DNA of 64,000 nucleotides from Sialis fuliginosa (GCA_961205875.1 OY540810.1:33976001-34040000); one strand, 5' to 3'; numbered from the stretch's first letter, positions 14,125 through 27,850 are shown. Translations and numbers: made by a program. The notes: generated by a model from the sequence alone, not told the origin.

Positions 14125-15789
14125 CAGCGGTGAATTAAGTATTTCGCTTCCCTTGCTTAGATTGATTAAAATATTTTGTCTAATTATTTTGAAGACTTCG
14201 CTTCTAAATAAGTATAAACTTTATGCGAGGTACCAAATGTGTATTTGCCAATTCTGTAATGTTGTCGATGGATATTATTCATAGAAGACGCAAGAAAATC
14301 ATTTTAATTGTAAAGAGAAGTTTTTAAAATTTATTAGGCCATTGAGGGAATAAAAAAAATATAGAAGGGAAAAATAATATTTTATAAACTGTAATATTTA
14401 AATATTAATTTATTAAATAAATATGTGACATGCAATTCGTTAAAAATGGGCCAATTAATCAGATTATGATTTTTTTCTTTCGTTAGCATTTAGATCACTT
14501 TTAAATCGGTTATTTTGTTAAAACTGAAAACTATATATTATATACTATACGTAATTTAAGACATACTATAGGTACACTATCTATTTTTCGTCATTATCTA
14601 TCCTATCATATATATTTTTATTTTGTTTGTCCTTGGCAAAATACTCTCCAAAATTGCTCCCATAAATTTTCCGCCCTTGGCCTAGCCTTTGTCGATATAT
14701 GGTAAAATACACCACTGTGTATATACTGTATATGTATACCTATATATGTATGTGTTAATGCAGTAGTGGTAGCTCTTTTGAACAGTGCCGAGGGTGTATT
14801 TCTCCAAGGGCAAACATCTATCGCGCGCACACAAACGCGCGCGCGGCAAGGAAGGGCTTACAGTAGGGCTGGGAAATATAGCAGGGCTGTGTTTATAAAC
14901 CTGTGACCTATTTTCCACGAAAAAGAGAGGGAGGTATCTGTGAAATAATAATGAGCGAATTGAAAAGAGTTGTACTGTTTATTTATTTAATGGGTGCTTG
15001 TTTATTCTTCCTACACTGTTCATTTTTATACGCGATCTCCAATAAATGGATTACTAGAATTTAGTTTGTTTTATAATTTCAATTCTAATTTGTTTTGTTT
15101 TTAAAAATAGCTTTGTGATTGTTTTAAAATGAGACAAAAAAATTAAAGTCAAGACAAACACTTTTCATTTCATGTCTGTCTGTCTATGTCCCCTGAATCC
15201 TTGTCACACGTATAACTAAACCGATATTAATGAAACTTGGTGGGATGATTGGGTTTGTGTGAGGACGGTCCCGTTTTAAAATTATCAAAATCGTGTGAAA
15301 GGGGGAGGGATGACATCTCAAAATATTTATTTTTTCAAGATATCTCAAGAACGTATCTTTTTTGTAGAGCATTCAATTTCCTATAATATAAGCCCACAAC
15401 GTTTGTAGTAAAATATTCCCTTACAAAGATTTATCTCAATTTGCTTTCAAAAATCGTGTTTTGTTTTTTAAATTGATATTTACTTTGACATATTAAATGT
15501 CATTTTAGCGTTTACATAAATTTAGATTGAAATTATCAAAAAATTTAAAATACTTATACAACTAATTTAGTAAAATTGTATAAAAATTAAATGGTTAGCT
15601 AATACTTAATACAATATTTATCTGAACAATTTATTGGTTTTTATTGTAATTGTTCAATAATTAACTACTATGAATTTAGCACGAAGAAGCTCTGTGTATT
15701 TACTTTTTTTCTTTGGAATAGCATTTTTATACATATATACCTACTAAGTTATTAGTCTTTTCTGCCATTCTCTCTGAAAAGATCTTATT

Positions 15790-16110
15790 TTTCTAAACAC
15801 ATGAATCCGCGCAACCGTAGAAGAGATCCAACACCACATTGTACAAACCGCGGTAACAGCACCATGAGCACTCGCGTAGCGGGGAGGCGGGGGCGGAACC
15901 GGATGCGCCCCCCTTCCCCTTGTAAACACCCTCCTACACCGCCGCAACTACAGTCCGCGCGCTCTTCTCCGATCAATACCGAACGCAACAGAGACACTTG
16001 GAGCGAGAGAGAGGAAATGCACTGCAACCGCCGCGCGCGTATCCTTGAGTTTCAAGGATACGCTGGAAAAATAGGACACGCACACATACGCGCGGAATGC
16101 AGGGATCACC
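15790..16110. promoter_or_regulatory. CpG-rich island, candidate promoter/enhancer
   Basis: Dense CpG, CGCGCG runs and a GAGCGAGAGAGAGG tract (GAGA-factor-like) lie within AT-rich surroundings. A hairpin GTATCCTTG/CAAGGATAC sits near 16039-16061. Arg/Pro-rich frames are open on both strands, which is what GC-rich non-coding DNA gives, so I do not call a protein. Confidence 0.35.
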
Positions 16111-16345
16111 TTTGTGGTTGTTGTGATAAAAAGATAATATTTAACTTCGCTTCTTTAGATTGCTTGTGTTAGAAATATGAAATTGTTTTTGGGATAGAGT
16201 AGATGGAACAAGGTGCATATTTTAGGATAGGGTAGGGTTCTGGATTGGTCCAACTTTTATTAAATATATTCTTAGTTTGATTTTATGATCAGGGCGGGTC
16301 TCCCCACTAAACTGGTTTCAAGCGAATAATTAAAAAAATTCAATA

Positions 16346-16885
16346 TAAGGTACTGGCACCAGTCTTGGATATATCCCCAGTAATGGCTGTTCTTTAATTA
16401 AATGTACTGAATTAGAAATATTTGATTACCTACCATTTCTAAATATTAATCTATATACATTTAACTGTCTTACAGCGTGATTTGACGACAATCGACCAAT
16501 AGGTGACAAAATGGTGGAAATTTTATACTAATTATTAGTATAATTTATTTATTAATTATTATATTATCGTAGCAACTGCTTTACATTGTTTCAAATTTGA
16601 TATTGTATTGTAGTACTTATCATTTTGTAATCATTAGCAAGTATCCATCACTGCGTGCTCATTACTGGTTTTACTTTATCCATTACTGGAGAAAAAACAT
16701 AAACAAAAAGCTATAATTTAAAAAAACGAACTATATTTGCGGACTTTGGTAATTAAATTGATTAAATAAAGAGTTACTTGTTTTATTAGTAATATGAGTT
16801 TATGAGAATTACAAAAAATAAGTCCGTCAATCACAAAAACAGAAGACCTTAACTTATAGCGGCCATAACTGGTGCCAGTACCTTA
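16346..16885 (+). mobile_element. TA-flanked 0.54-kb MITE, copy 1 of 3
   Basis: It starts TA-AGGTACTGGCACCAGT and ends ACTGGTGCCAGTACCT-TA. Copies at 34320 (same orientation) and 47600 (opposite orientation) align along their full length, sharing TTGGATAT, CATTTAACTGTCTTACA, GTCCATCACTGCGTGCT and GTTACTTGTTTTATTAGTAA. A TA target and 16-bp inverted termini fit a Tc1/mariner-type non-autonomous family. No transposase frame. Confidence 0.85.
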
Positions 16886-17400
16886 ATTTTTTTTTAGAGA
16901 ATATTGCTCGTGTTCACCAATTTGCCTAGATGAATATAACCCTATTTACTATTTTGTAATTTGTTTTATTAGATGCAAATAGACAGTTTTACTATTGTGT
17001 TATGTGCTAAATTAGGTTAAAAAGCGTAAAAGTAAACTGTTAAATTTGTTTTCTTACAAATTAACTAAATTGAGTTTTTATTTTATACTATCTCATTTTT
17101 TAAAATTATTTCATCTTATTATAAAATGTAAAATGTACAGTCGATTTTTGTATATGTACCTATATGCTTGTCTCGTTGTCATAGTTTATAATCCATGTTA
17201 TCAAAAATTAAAGAAATAATATCTTCGTCAGTTTATCCAGAAAAAAAATCAACGAAGGGTGCACTAACTGAAACTTTTTTCTAGTGTAACATATTTACAA
17301 TATTACTACAACAATTTTTGAATACAGTACGTTAAAACCTATATTGGCTAATAATAAATACCACAACCTATGCAAGTATTGAATTTTGTTCACCGTATTA

Positions 17401-17534
17401 TGTTATGTTAACACCAAAAAGACAAAACAGCAACACGGACACACTGTGTTTTATTGACAAAATTGGAACAAAATCTACACATTTTTAAATACAAATTCTT
17501 TTGGTGTTTTGTCTTTTTTGGTGTAAACGTAACA
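17401..17534. mobile_element. Small MITE, related to 11002-11142
   Basis: GTTAACACCAAAAAGACAAAACAGCAAC at the left is mirrored by GGTGTTTTGTCTTTTTTGGTGTAAAC at the right. It shares the GACAAAACAGCAACACGG core with the copy at 11002. Arms are close to perfect, suggesting a fairly young copy. Confidence 0.7.
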
Positions 17535-18322
17535 CCTATAACTACAATTGAAAAATACCAATATTTTAAACTTTCAATACTGAAACATTTTCAGCTGGTT
17601 ACTTTCAGAATATAAGCACGGACAATTTCCAAAAATATTTAAAAATGAAATGTAATCGCATGTATTTTTCAGAATAAATTTTATGAAAATCATCCGGGTA
17701 TGTAAAGCAAATAATTCATTCAAAACTCAAGCTTTATTACCAATTTTTTATCACGCACAAAACCGTGGGAAAAATCAATTTGTGCGTAAATCTGTTTTCA
17801 ATAAAATCAACATTCAAACCGCATATATGTATTATGTGTATGTTCATAATTTCATGCTACAAATCAAATGTAAATAAATGTGGCTCGGGGGTGTTTAGCA
17901 GAAAGGAGGGGAGGAATGCAATAATAAGTGAGAGGGGAAGTGGGTGGGGTGGGTTGTCAGACGAACGATGGCCCGACAGATTGTCGTAATCGGTCATATC
18001 CAGTCCACACGCGAGCATGTTACTGACATGCCATGTCAAAATAGTCAGTATTTCTTGTCAAATTCTGTCGGTTTTGTTGAGATAAATCAACATTGGTGTA
18101 TTGGAATAACAATTATAATAACTGTAACCTTTTGTAGGTACTTCTATGGATTCTTTGATTTATATACGGATTCAATAAAGAGGAGTGAGTCAATAGCTGT
18201 TATCTAAACGAAATCCAATCAATATATTGATGTTAGATGTATTAAAAAAACTGAATTGAACTCTTAACTATGTATATTGTTATAGTTATTATGGCTGCAC
18301 ATAAGACGAGACGAGATATGTG

Positions 18323-18580
18323 TAGGGTGACCAGGTCTCCGGTTTTGACCCGGAGTCTCAGGGTTTGCACACTGGATCTCCGGGCTCAGGGTTTGGGTGC
18401 AATTTCTCCGGGTTTTGAAAAAATGACGATGACTAGAAAAAAAAAGGTCAAAAATAGAGCAGGGGACATAACAGTGCAGATTATGGTAACAAATTTTATG
18501 AAAATAAAAATAAAAAAGATAAGATAATATAAAAAAGGGGTCATTTCAAGGTTTACCAAAACTAAAATCTGGTCACCCTA
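18323..18580. mobile_element. hAT-type MITE (TAGGGTGACCAG termini)
   Basis: Perfect 12-bp termini TAGGGTGACCAG / CTGGTCACCCTA. Flanks GATATGTG (18315-18322) and GATATGAG (18581-18588) match 7/8. The interior begins with GC-rich repeats of the CCGGGTTTT/CAGGGTTTG type and then becomes A-rich. The overlapping reading frame is spurious. Confidence 0.8.
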
Positions 18581-19084
18581 GATATGAGTAGTCTTGTTTC
18601 GACCTTCGTAACTGAAGTTTATATTTTTTATTATATGTATATAACATAGGTATTGTTATAGTTACTTTATTTAACTATTAAATTACGTTACAAAAAGTAT
18701 TTGACTTATTGTTAGTTATTTTTTAAATAAAAATTAAAAACAAACTTTTTAATATTTGTCTTAAAAAATAATTAATTTACAAATATATATGAAATTAAAT
18801 ATGCATCGCCTCAAATAAATTTTGAAGTACTAATTATTGACAATACCTTAAAACCGAGACTTTCAGCGAGATTTATAAATAAAGTTTATATCCTCTCGGT
18901 CTCAGTGTACAGTGTACACAGCTTTTCTTTTTATACAATTCAGTTAAATTGAAATAGGGGTCTATTTGAAATAAATTAAAAATATATATTACCTTTTTCA
19001 ACCACAGTAGCTTTAATTTATTTTATTTTAAAAAATTAATTAAACGTGGAGATTATAGCTTGCTCATTCTAAGAATATTAATGC

Positions 19085-19375
19085 CAGCCTCGACGATGGG
19101 TTCAAGTTTGGCCCAATATTGAGTTGCCTTGCTTTTTCGATATTGGAGCTTCGGTCGCCTATTTTTTTTACTCAAAATTGGGTCAACTTTCATATACCGA
19201 GCTTCGGGTCACCTATTCTTTACCCAAGATTGGACCAACTCTGGGCCAGCCTTGGTACGACAAGTCTTGGCCGAGTCTTGAACGAAGTTATCATATGTTT
19301 CTTGGCCCAGTGTTGCCTAGCAATGGCGCAAGCCTGGGCCAACCGTGGCCCCTTTGTAATTTCCTACATGGGTTG
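19085..19375. repeat. Degenerate tandem repeat, TTGGGCCAA-like units
   Basis: Related 15-25 bp units such as TTGGCCCAATATTG, GGGCCAGCCTTGG, CTTGGCCCAGTGTTG and CTGGGCCAACCGTGG succeed each other with TTGGNNCAACTT variants. The period is irregular. Two overlapping reading frames stay open across it because of the repetition; neither resembles a known protein. Confidence 0.5.
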
Positions 19376-19969
19376 TAGGAAAAAACAGTACCTATAAAAA
19401 TACATCTGCTGAAATAAATGCACAGTGCTTCCTCGTGCTAAATTCACCAAAGGTAGTTAATTATAGATGCATTTTTTTATGAGTTGTATACCTATATCTG
19501 ATCAATTCGATGTATTGTATACTTTAATTGCTCTTATTGATAATATATCGATAACTAATACTTCATTGAAGTAAGGTCCTTTTAATATTCCCCTAAAATA
19601 TTACGCTATAAATTAAAAACATGTTACCTATTACTACAATTAGTTAGAGATTAAACCTACTTACTAAACATATTTTATTGTATATTAATGATGTATATCT
19701 TTTGTTGCAGGTAAATAATGAAACTTCTACACTGCTGTTTGCAAACGTTATTGACGTTAACAAGTACGTATTTCTATGTGCATTATTATTATACGGTTTC
19801 AATGGAATCGCTTCTGATACTGTTATATAATTAAATTCTATAAATAAAAATGATATTTATAGAAATGTGATATTTTTACGATTATAAAGAGGATATATTT
19901 ATTTTAGAAAGATTTGTACATATTTTTATTTTATGATTTGAGTTGCGTCTTGTTAGTTGTATTTATTTT

Positions 19970-20060
19970 TAGGGTTCCGTAGAAAACTAGGAGCCCTTAT
20001 AATTTCGCTCTGTCCGTCCGTTTTGTGTGTGTGACACAACCCCCCCCCCCCATTCTTCCA
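19970..20060. repeat. Dispersed insect repeat fragment (AGGGTTCCGTAG...TCCGTCCG)
   Basis: AGGGTTCCGTAGAAAACTAGG, AGCCCTTATAATTTCGC and TCTGTCCGTCCG are the blocks of a repeat often seen dispersed in insect genomes, to my knowledge especially Lepidoptera. A C12 tract follows. Only a fragment is visible; the class is uncertain. Confidence 0.4.
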
Positions 20061-23000
20061 TTTATTTATCTATTAAGATGAAATTTGATATAAGGACGTA
20101 GATTGATGGCCCAAAAACAGAAATGATCAGATTTTTGAAAAAATATTTTTTTGGATTCTCTTCCCATAGATTGAAAAATATACTCAAAAACGTTTTTTCA
20201 CTTAACCCCAAAAAATAAATTAATACAGATATAAAAAATGTCAGAGCGAATAAAGGTCAAATTCAGAAAATGCTAATATAATAAGAAAATTTGTAATACA
20301 TATAAAACAAATAATTTACATATCGTCATTTTGACACCCTATAAACATGAAAGATGGATTTACCTTTACGAGAAATTCGGGTTAAAACATAAAGGGGAAG
20401 ACCATCGGTCAGTTTTATTTACATATATAACGTATAAAAAGTTTTACCGGATGTTGTTTTTGAATTTTCTAGAAAAAAAAAACATTGCCAGATTGATTTT
20501 TACCATAAAAACAATATATTGTTTTGTGTGGTTGATTGTTTTATTTATTATTCAAATATATGTATGTATAAATAATTTAATATCTACTTTTGGGCATCCG
20601 TGATAAATAACATTTTTTGCAAATTGCACCTTGGGCCATCATTAATCAACAAGTAATAATTGAACATCCTGCGTATCAATAAATAGGGACAAACACATAT
20701 ATACGTATATATGTGTAGTATACACATGTGACCATATGGCCCGCACGATAGTCATTAATTCTGAAAGAAAAGCCTCCCCCATTGATACACATGGCGGCAG
20801 AGAGATGGGGTTGTTGCGACCACAGCGCCGCGTACGTCGTTTTATCGAATTAGATGTTTATCACCGACACGGATTGAATTTTGCGGCACAGACGCCAAAG
20901 CGATTAATTTCACAATATTGATAGTAAAAAAACTGATGTTTTTTGGAAATATATTAACAAACTATAATAGCCCAGGATCACAGTGACTCCACGCTGTTTT
21001 CGAATTCGATTTATTTTATTTTTTTACAATTTTTTAAAACAAATTTGAATAATAAACCATCGTTTTTTTCATAAAATTTCATTGTTAAAAATAAATATAA
21101 TTTTTGAAAATTATGTAAAAACCAATATACCCACCAGAAAGAGACATCTTTAAGGATTCAAACGCCGTTTGAATATTTGAAAAATCTTTAAAAACAAAGA
21201 AAATAGAACAATTTTTGAAAAAAAATAATCATTTTTCCAAATTTCTTTCGGGGATATTTTTAACATATTCAAAATTAAAATTTCATGTTAATTCTTACAC
21301 ATATTTAAAAATAAAAGTTTGAAATGCACTCCCCAGTTTTTCTTGAGCCATTTGGAGGATTCTGGAAATGTCTCGTCGCTGAAGTCTAATTGACCTCCTG
21401 CTACTATTACATCATTTTCGGGAGGTGCTGTTATAGAGGGTAAAGAATAAACTATGATACTTATTAATAAACATTTTATCGAACCAAAACATCTATCGCG
21501 TTGTTTTGGAATGATTTGAAATCAAACATTAACAATTTGATTATCGACAATGTAATTAATTAGTGGATATAGTCGCATAGGCATTTGAACGGTTGGAATC
21601 TCGCGATTACTTCGATAAATTTAGAGAGCACTTTTATTTTCATTGAAAACTGGAAATGCAAATTTTACAGTAAGTTGCCAAGTTGTGCATTTGGCTTCAG
21701 TGTGGGTGGTATAAATAATTATCTGCGATGCAAGACTTAAAGCTTCCGTGACGATTCTTGGACAGCTCTAATACTTGCCTAACTTTTCTCCTAATTTATA
21801 AAAATAAGAGATACATAATTTTCGTGATAACATTATAATTATTCTTTGTTATCTTCTTAAACTTTATGTACAGAACATTCATGCCAGGTATTACGGAAAG
21901 TTTCACATAAAAACATCATTTTGTAGAAGATAAAATTCTCTACAAAAGTGTCTATAAAGTCATGTCTCTCAATTCAACGTATCAAAAGTTACAGGCATTG
22001 AAAGTGATTTATTTGTTAAATTGTATTTATTGTTTCTATAAAAATAAATTAAATGCTAATTTTGTAGGAAATTTAATTCTCTATAAAAATTGTTCAGAAA
22101 GGTATAGGTGTAAATGCAATGAGTTAAAACTTATAAGCGTTTTAATAACGTCAATTTTCTATAAATATAAATTAAATAGCAATATATTACACTACTACTG
22201 AGTTGTCGGAAAAGGAATGACCAAGCCGATAACTAACATTATTAGAACATAATTTTATTCTCTACAAAATGACGTCCTTAAATTTTTTTGTCAGTTATCA
22301 TGAATCAGTAATACAAACTTTAGTACTAAAGAATAATTTTCCTATATTATTTAAATTAGAAATAAGATCCCTTCTTGTGACACCTCTTAAAATTGAATTA
22401 CAGAGTAATCCTTGTGGGGGGAATTATTTTGGGTCATAAACTACCTTATTTTATAAAAAAATATTGGATTTTTTTGACACACCCTAATGTGCACATCTCT
22501 GCATAATAATACACAGTGTTCTGTTTTTGTAACGAGTAGTAGAAATTATGAAATACCTTCTTAGGAGACAGACATCTCTTTACTTACATAAAATGCTAGT
22601 TCCATGTTTCATGGTTAGCCAATAGAATTGCATTTGGATCACATTTATCTATCGAACGTCGAGCGAATCGAGTTACCGATCTGTAGGGATTGTATGTGAT
22701 TTTATCAGCACTTGGGGAACGAAGCGTGTGAACTCTACAGTGACAAACCAGTGATTTTTTAGCATTCAATATGTACAGATTGTATGAGGGCTGTGGCACT
22801 GATCTCAAGGGTACTGCGATAATTATTATGCGGAGATATATTGTACACATAGAACGTTAGTTCATCGAAGGGGTGGTGGGGGGGGAGGTGAAAGGGAGTA
22901 ATTATTCAACAATGAGGGAGGAAACTCAATAAATTCAATTTTTTGTACTTTTTAAAATAAAAAAACTAGTTTCATACTGTTAACAAAATTGTGAACCTAA

Positions 23001-23268
23001 TGAGGAAAGGCTTTGTCTCCCTTATTCCTCCCGTTCTACCATTGTTGTTGAAATGTACGGTAATTAATTATTATTTTGAAAATAGATAGATAGAATATGC
23101 GTCCAATTGAGAATATATTGATTTGATTTTATAAATTTGCATTCTGTGCAACTATAAATATTATTTCTTAAATACATAGATTCATAAATGCATAAAGTAT
23201 GCTAATTTTGGAAGAACGATTTGTTATTTTTTTATTTGCATTTTTTATTTAAATGCCAGATCTTATGC
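19981..23268. other. AT-rich non-coding stretch
   Basis: A perfect 24-bp palindrome (20693-20716) sits beside a somewhat GC-richer block (20735-20920) whose 61-codon frame I do not recognise. Another unique, less AT-rich block is 22610-22860. I see no gene and no complete mobile element. Confidence 0.5.
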
Positions 23269-23498
23269 CCGGTATTATAAAGAATTTACGTGAGCGCAAA
23301 TGCAAATTATCTTCCAGATAACGCTATCTGCTAGGTATTAAATATAAATGACAACACACTCACAAATGTAGTGAATTAAATCTTACATATCATAACCTTG
23401 ACGCATGCGCGATAAATACAATCTGTGACACCTAGCAGATAGCGTTAGCTGGAAGCTAATTTGCATTTGCACTCAACCAAATTCTTTGTAATACCGAG
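23269..23498. mobile_element. MITE family (CCGGTATTATAAAGAATTT), copy 1 of 3
   Basis: The left arm CGGTATTATAAAGAATTT...GAGCGCAAATGCAAATTATCTTCCA is mirrored by TGGAAGCTAATTTGCATTTGCACTCA...AATTCTTTGTAATACCG. The centre contains ACGCATGCGCGATAAATACAATC. Sister copies are at 24591 and 29477. Confidence 0.75.
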
Positions 23499-24590
23499 GA
23501 TAAATGTTAATTAATAAACATGTTTAATTTTCACTTAAAAAATAACATTGTTTCTCCAGAATTATTCTCGTGCTAATTTTTTTTAGTAAATATATTTCGG
23601 AATAAAATTCATGTGATATCTATTTTAGTACAGAAGGATTATATAACTATAATTTAGGTTTGTCTGTGTAAAATGACCCTTAATGTAAATTTATTCTTTT
23701 TTCGAAGTTTTGACCATCAGTATACAGAAGGGTGTTGAACGTTCACTCATTTATTTAAATGATGCACTAACAAAGTTAAAGTAGTTGAAGCAGAAGCCAC
23801 TAGTTGGTGTTCTGGCGCGGGCGAATTTGTAAGGGTTACTAATAAAAAAAAGGTGGCCTTCGGGCGAGTAATAATAAACTGGAGGGATCGAGTCACTCTG
23901 TAACACTTAATTTTAATATGTATTTTAAAATATGTATTCGGTCGATGTTTATGGAAATGTTTGCGATGTAATTTAGTTTCTTAATAATCTTGAAGATACG
24001 ATTTACATTATCAATTTTATTAGTAAAATGTATTTGATATAAAAATAAAATTTAGTTCTATTTTACTGATTTAACAATTAACCGTTAATATTTCGATAAA
24101 TAACTGTTGTAAAATGATAATGCGCTAAGTACTACAAAGGTTAAATTTCTTTATCATATATTTCCGGATGACGTAACACCACATATACATAAATCTGAAT
24201 CCTGAAGCACACTGTACAGTGTACAATTACTATTCAGCGTTTGAAAAAAAGTCTTAACTACTTTAAATTCATTGGAAGTGTAGTACACATTTTTTGCATC
24301 AGTTTTTCTCGTTTCACTCGCAGTAGATTTTTTATATACATCTACAAGTTTGATAAATCTAATTAATATGTTGTTAGCATGTATATTTGATATAGTGTTA
24401 CAGTGTATAACTGACTTGAAGAATACAGAACGCGTGAGTTAAATGGCATATTTACTAATTAGGATAAATATAGAAAACATAAAAAGCAAGGGCTGAATAC
24501 TGAATAACCTATTTATAAAGCAGTACTTATAAAATTTTATACATAACTTACAGCTACATAGTACGTATAAATTTAAAAAAAACTTGTTTG

Positions 24591-24860
24591 CCCGGTATTA
24601 CAAATAATTTGCTCTAGAGCTAATGCTATTTGCGGAGTATAAATGACAGCCCACTGACTGATCTAATCAATGGTATGGTATACTATATATATATATAATA
24701 TGAATGACCTTGACGAATGTGTGCCAAGTAGATATATATCAGGGATCTAAAAGCAGTGGTGATAGGTGTACATAATAGAATCGAGCGAATTCATATCGAT
24801 TTGACACCTCGCAGATAGAGTTAACTTTGCTTTTGCTCTAAAACAAATGCTTTTAAATAC
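24591..24860. mobile_element. MITE family, copy 2 of 3 (degenerate)
   Basis: It starts CCCGGTATTACAAATAATTTGCTCTAGAGC and ends in GACACCTCGCAGATAGAGTTAAC then TTTGCTCTAAAACAAATGCTTTTAAATAC. The order of blocks matches 23269-23498, but arms are decayed, and a TATATA tract near 24690 interrupts it. Confidence 0.5.
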
Positions 24861-25374
24861 TTGACGCAGTAGATATGTATATTTTTAAAACTAATGTCCA
24901 TGATTTGCCAAATTCTATTTAAAATATCATTGTTGTATTATAATTTCCGTTTATTCGCCAGTAAAAATAAATGACTAAACAAGAGTTTGCAAAACATTAA
25001 TTAAAAATAACTGCTATAGTGAAAAATGAACAATAGTTTAATATAAAAACAATAATTGGCAAATTATATTATATTTATTTATTTTTATATTAAATTAATG
25101 ACTCAAAAGTCGTACAGATATTTATTTTTAATTACTTGTCAGTCTGAGTAAGTATGTATATAGTTTTTATTATTATACTAATTGGAATACTAATTTTTTC
25201 ATGTTAATTACTACCCATATGTATTGTTTCTTTCCGTGGAGTTTTAAATATTAAGTATAATGATAGTTTTTATGCATGTACGTACAATTAAATTGATATG
25301 GTCTTTTTGCTGCAAACCTTGTTTATCAAAACACATGAAATATAATCCGTTTTTGCACAGTGGCACATATAAAA

Positions 25375-26004
25375 GGTGGCCAGACAATTTTTTGTACTAA
25401 TATACGAATATTCGTTTTGTCTTGTATTCTACATCAATGGAGATAATAGGGTATTTGACACTATTAATAATAAAGACTAAAATATTGTAAATAGTGTAGT
25501 ATATATTACTATAACTTACATTCAAGTATTTTTTACATGAAATAAGTATCTTAATAATAAACTTAATTTACAATAATTTTTAACTTGTTTGTCACGTGAT
25601 CACAAACGCGTCTAGTAGAACTGTCACTGATAAGATGTCAGACCATATTAAAAGTTCAGGAAACTGGATCCTATTAGTTGATTTCAGTTAGCTTATTATA
25701 TCACGTGACTTTGAATGCACGTTTTAGCTGGGATTTTTTCATTAGAATAGAAAAAGATTATTTTCAGCGTTTTTTTCGGCATTATTTTGGAAAAAGATAC
25801 TAAAGAAGGATCTATTATATACCTACATACGCACAATTTACAATATATTTTAAAATTTTGTCAAATACCCTATTTCGATTGAAGTCAAAAACAACGAGAG
25901 ACTAGGATCGAAATTAAATAATAATACATTTGTTTTTATTTATAAAATTACGTGTTTTTGAGTGCTGAAAACGAATTTGACGATAAAAATGCTCGCTGGC
26001 CACC
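25375..26004. mobile_element. Possible inverted-repeat element (GGTGGCCAG ends)
   Basis: GGTGGCCAG at 25375 and CTGGCCACC ending 26004 are inverted, and a second inverted pair AGGGTATTTGACA (25448-25460) / TGTCAAATACCCT (25859-25871) lies inside. The spacings on the two sides differ, so boundaries and homology are uncertain. Confidence 0.35.
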
Positions 26005-27005
26005 AAATTTATAAAATATCGATACCTGTATGTTTTTCATGATAAAATATGAAAATCATATGTTTTTCGCCCTCTGCGATTGTTCCATGGTAACTGCGCA
26101 ATATAATCTTACGTAAGAGGATTATAATTTATTTAAAAAATAAAAATATTGTATATTCAATTTGTATTGACGTAAATGCGCAGCTTTTCATCGTTCGTAT
26201 TGTAAATATTGTAGAAGTAAAAACGATTTGAAATATGTATTTACATATGAGAAAATACGTTCTCCATTTTGCAATGCAAAATTATTGTCACATGCTTAAA
26301 TGTCATCAATATATCACTTATGTGATGATAAAATATTCTAACTCCATAGTCTCATTGTATTTTTTAAAAAGTATTTTGTTTTCTCTAGTAAATCGATTTC
26401 TTTTAAATTATTTAAAATTCCCCCCTTACAATTTCGTTAAAATATGTTTTAGAACATCTGGTTTCCTCTATTCAACTCTGTTATACAGTAAATCGTCAAT
26501 TTAACGAACTAATGTCTGGCATTTAAAAAATTACTCTCGGCCAAAACCAAACCCAAATCTTATAATAGGGTATAAAATTGTTTTCAGAATTGCTAAAATC
26601 CATATATTTACTTGGAAATACCTCGTAAAAAGATTTTGGTTGGTCAAGATTCTTTATAAAACTTTGGCAAATAAGACAGTGCAGTGCCGTGTCGACCATG
26701 AGAATTCAAACCATGTAAAACGTGACGCTGGCTAAAGTGCCAGACTCATTTATTTACTCAGTTTGAATTCTCAAGATCCTCGCGACCTATTGGGCATAAT
26801 TTGGCAATTTAAAATGAATTGTGCAATGGATGTGAATTAAATTTTAGCTATCTTAAAATAGCGTCCATTAGTCTGTTAAATATAAAATACAGATCTAGTT
26901 TTATATTTATGTGATAAACGACAAATCTTACCGTAGTTCATGAGTACATTGAAACATCCATTAAATCCAATATCCTTTTAATCAAGAATTGAAGATTAAC
27001 TATGA

Positions 27006-27478
27006 GTACGTTTACACAGCGCTGTTATTCCGGTTTTAGTAAAATCGGATTTAAAAGTGTGTATAGATGGCGCATTACACTCAACATAACTATTAGTTAT
27101 TCTATTCCTCTTGACCTACAGGTATAGCCTAACTAAACCGGAATAGAGACGCGTGTAAACTGTATGGACATACATATATCTATTTAGCCGACCCCAAAAA
27201 ATATAAGTTTCTACAGATTATAGGGATTTCATCGTAATGCACTTCGCATTAACATTTGAAAAAGCGTCGTCAGTTAAAACATCTGGACGAAGAGATGGAA
27301 AACAAAAAAAAAAGCGTGATTCGTGGGACGTAGAGGAGACGAAGTATTTTTGGAATTTCTTGTAGAATTATAATTCCAGCTGGCGTTACTTATTCTCGTA
27401 TGTGTAAATAGCTCTGCTTAAAACGGTTTAACTACATCGATTACAGCAAAACAGAATAACAGTGCTGTGTAAACGTAC
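27006..27478. mobile_element. MITE (GTACGTTTACACAGC termini)
   Basis: GTACGTTTACACAGCGCTGTTATTCC at the left is mirrored by ATAACAGTGCTGTGTAAACGTAC at the right. An additional inverted end-like sequence (AACCGGAATAGAGACGCGTGTAAAC near 27140) lies inside and suggests a nested or rearranged second copy. Confidence 0.65.
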
Positions 27479-27679
27479 TTTGTATTGATTAGTAAATAAC
27501 GACGAAATACGGTATTCAACTTTAAAATTGTCAATTTCTACGCCACTGGCGGTTGTATCGAAAGTATCATCACTAGAACCATTTGACAAAATATCATAGA
27601 TAATAATTACTAGATGACTAATATCACATGTCTGGGAGTCGAAACAGTTTCGGTGTCGTTGACTTTGTTTATAGAATAT

Positions 27680-27850
27680 TTTCAACGTGTTTTTACATAC
27701 ATTTGGCACACGCCTCGCTATGTTTTTGTTGGCGAAACTCGTTCTACCTCTCTCTCACTCATTGTATTCGCGCTCTTTATTACCTCAACTGTTCACACAT
27801 ACGTCTTGTGTACCCCCCTACCCCCTTCAAACAGTTCTTCAACAGGTTCA
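27680..27850. promoter_or_regulatory. GA/CT-rich candidate regulatory block
   Basis: CTACCTCTCTCTCACTCATT (GAGAG on the minus strand), GCGCTC and TACCCCCCTACCCCC patches lie in an AT-rich setting. Overlapping frames on + are unrecognised and probably spurious. Regulatory role is inference from composition only. Confidence 0.2.

Larger units (their letters stand above)
11143..15789. other. AT-rich non-coding stretch with a few GC-richer islets
   Basis: Frames at 11387-11626 and 13119-13412 are open for about 80-100 codons without recognisable content. TTCAAGATGGCGCTGG at about 12225 resembles a YY1/Pho-type AAGATGGCGGC motif. A CGCGCGCGCGGC islet is at 14821-14845. 15180-15300 looks like part of a dispersed repeat (CCGATATTAATGAAACTTGG). 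Confidence 0.45.

Noticed and set aside
15801-16172. 123-codon Arg/Pro-rich frame
   Set aside because: Composition follows the CpG-rich island, frames are open on both strands, and nothing resembles a known protein or clear exon.
20693-20716. Perfect 24-bp ACACATATATACGTATATATGTGT palindrome
   Set aside because: It is simple alternating AT/TG sequence that forms palindromes readily. No associated feature supports function.
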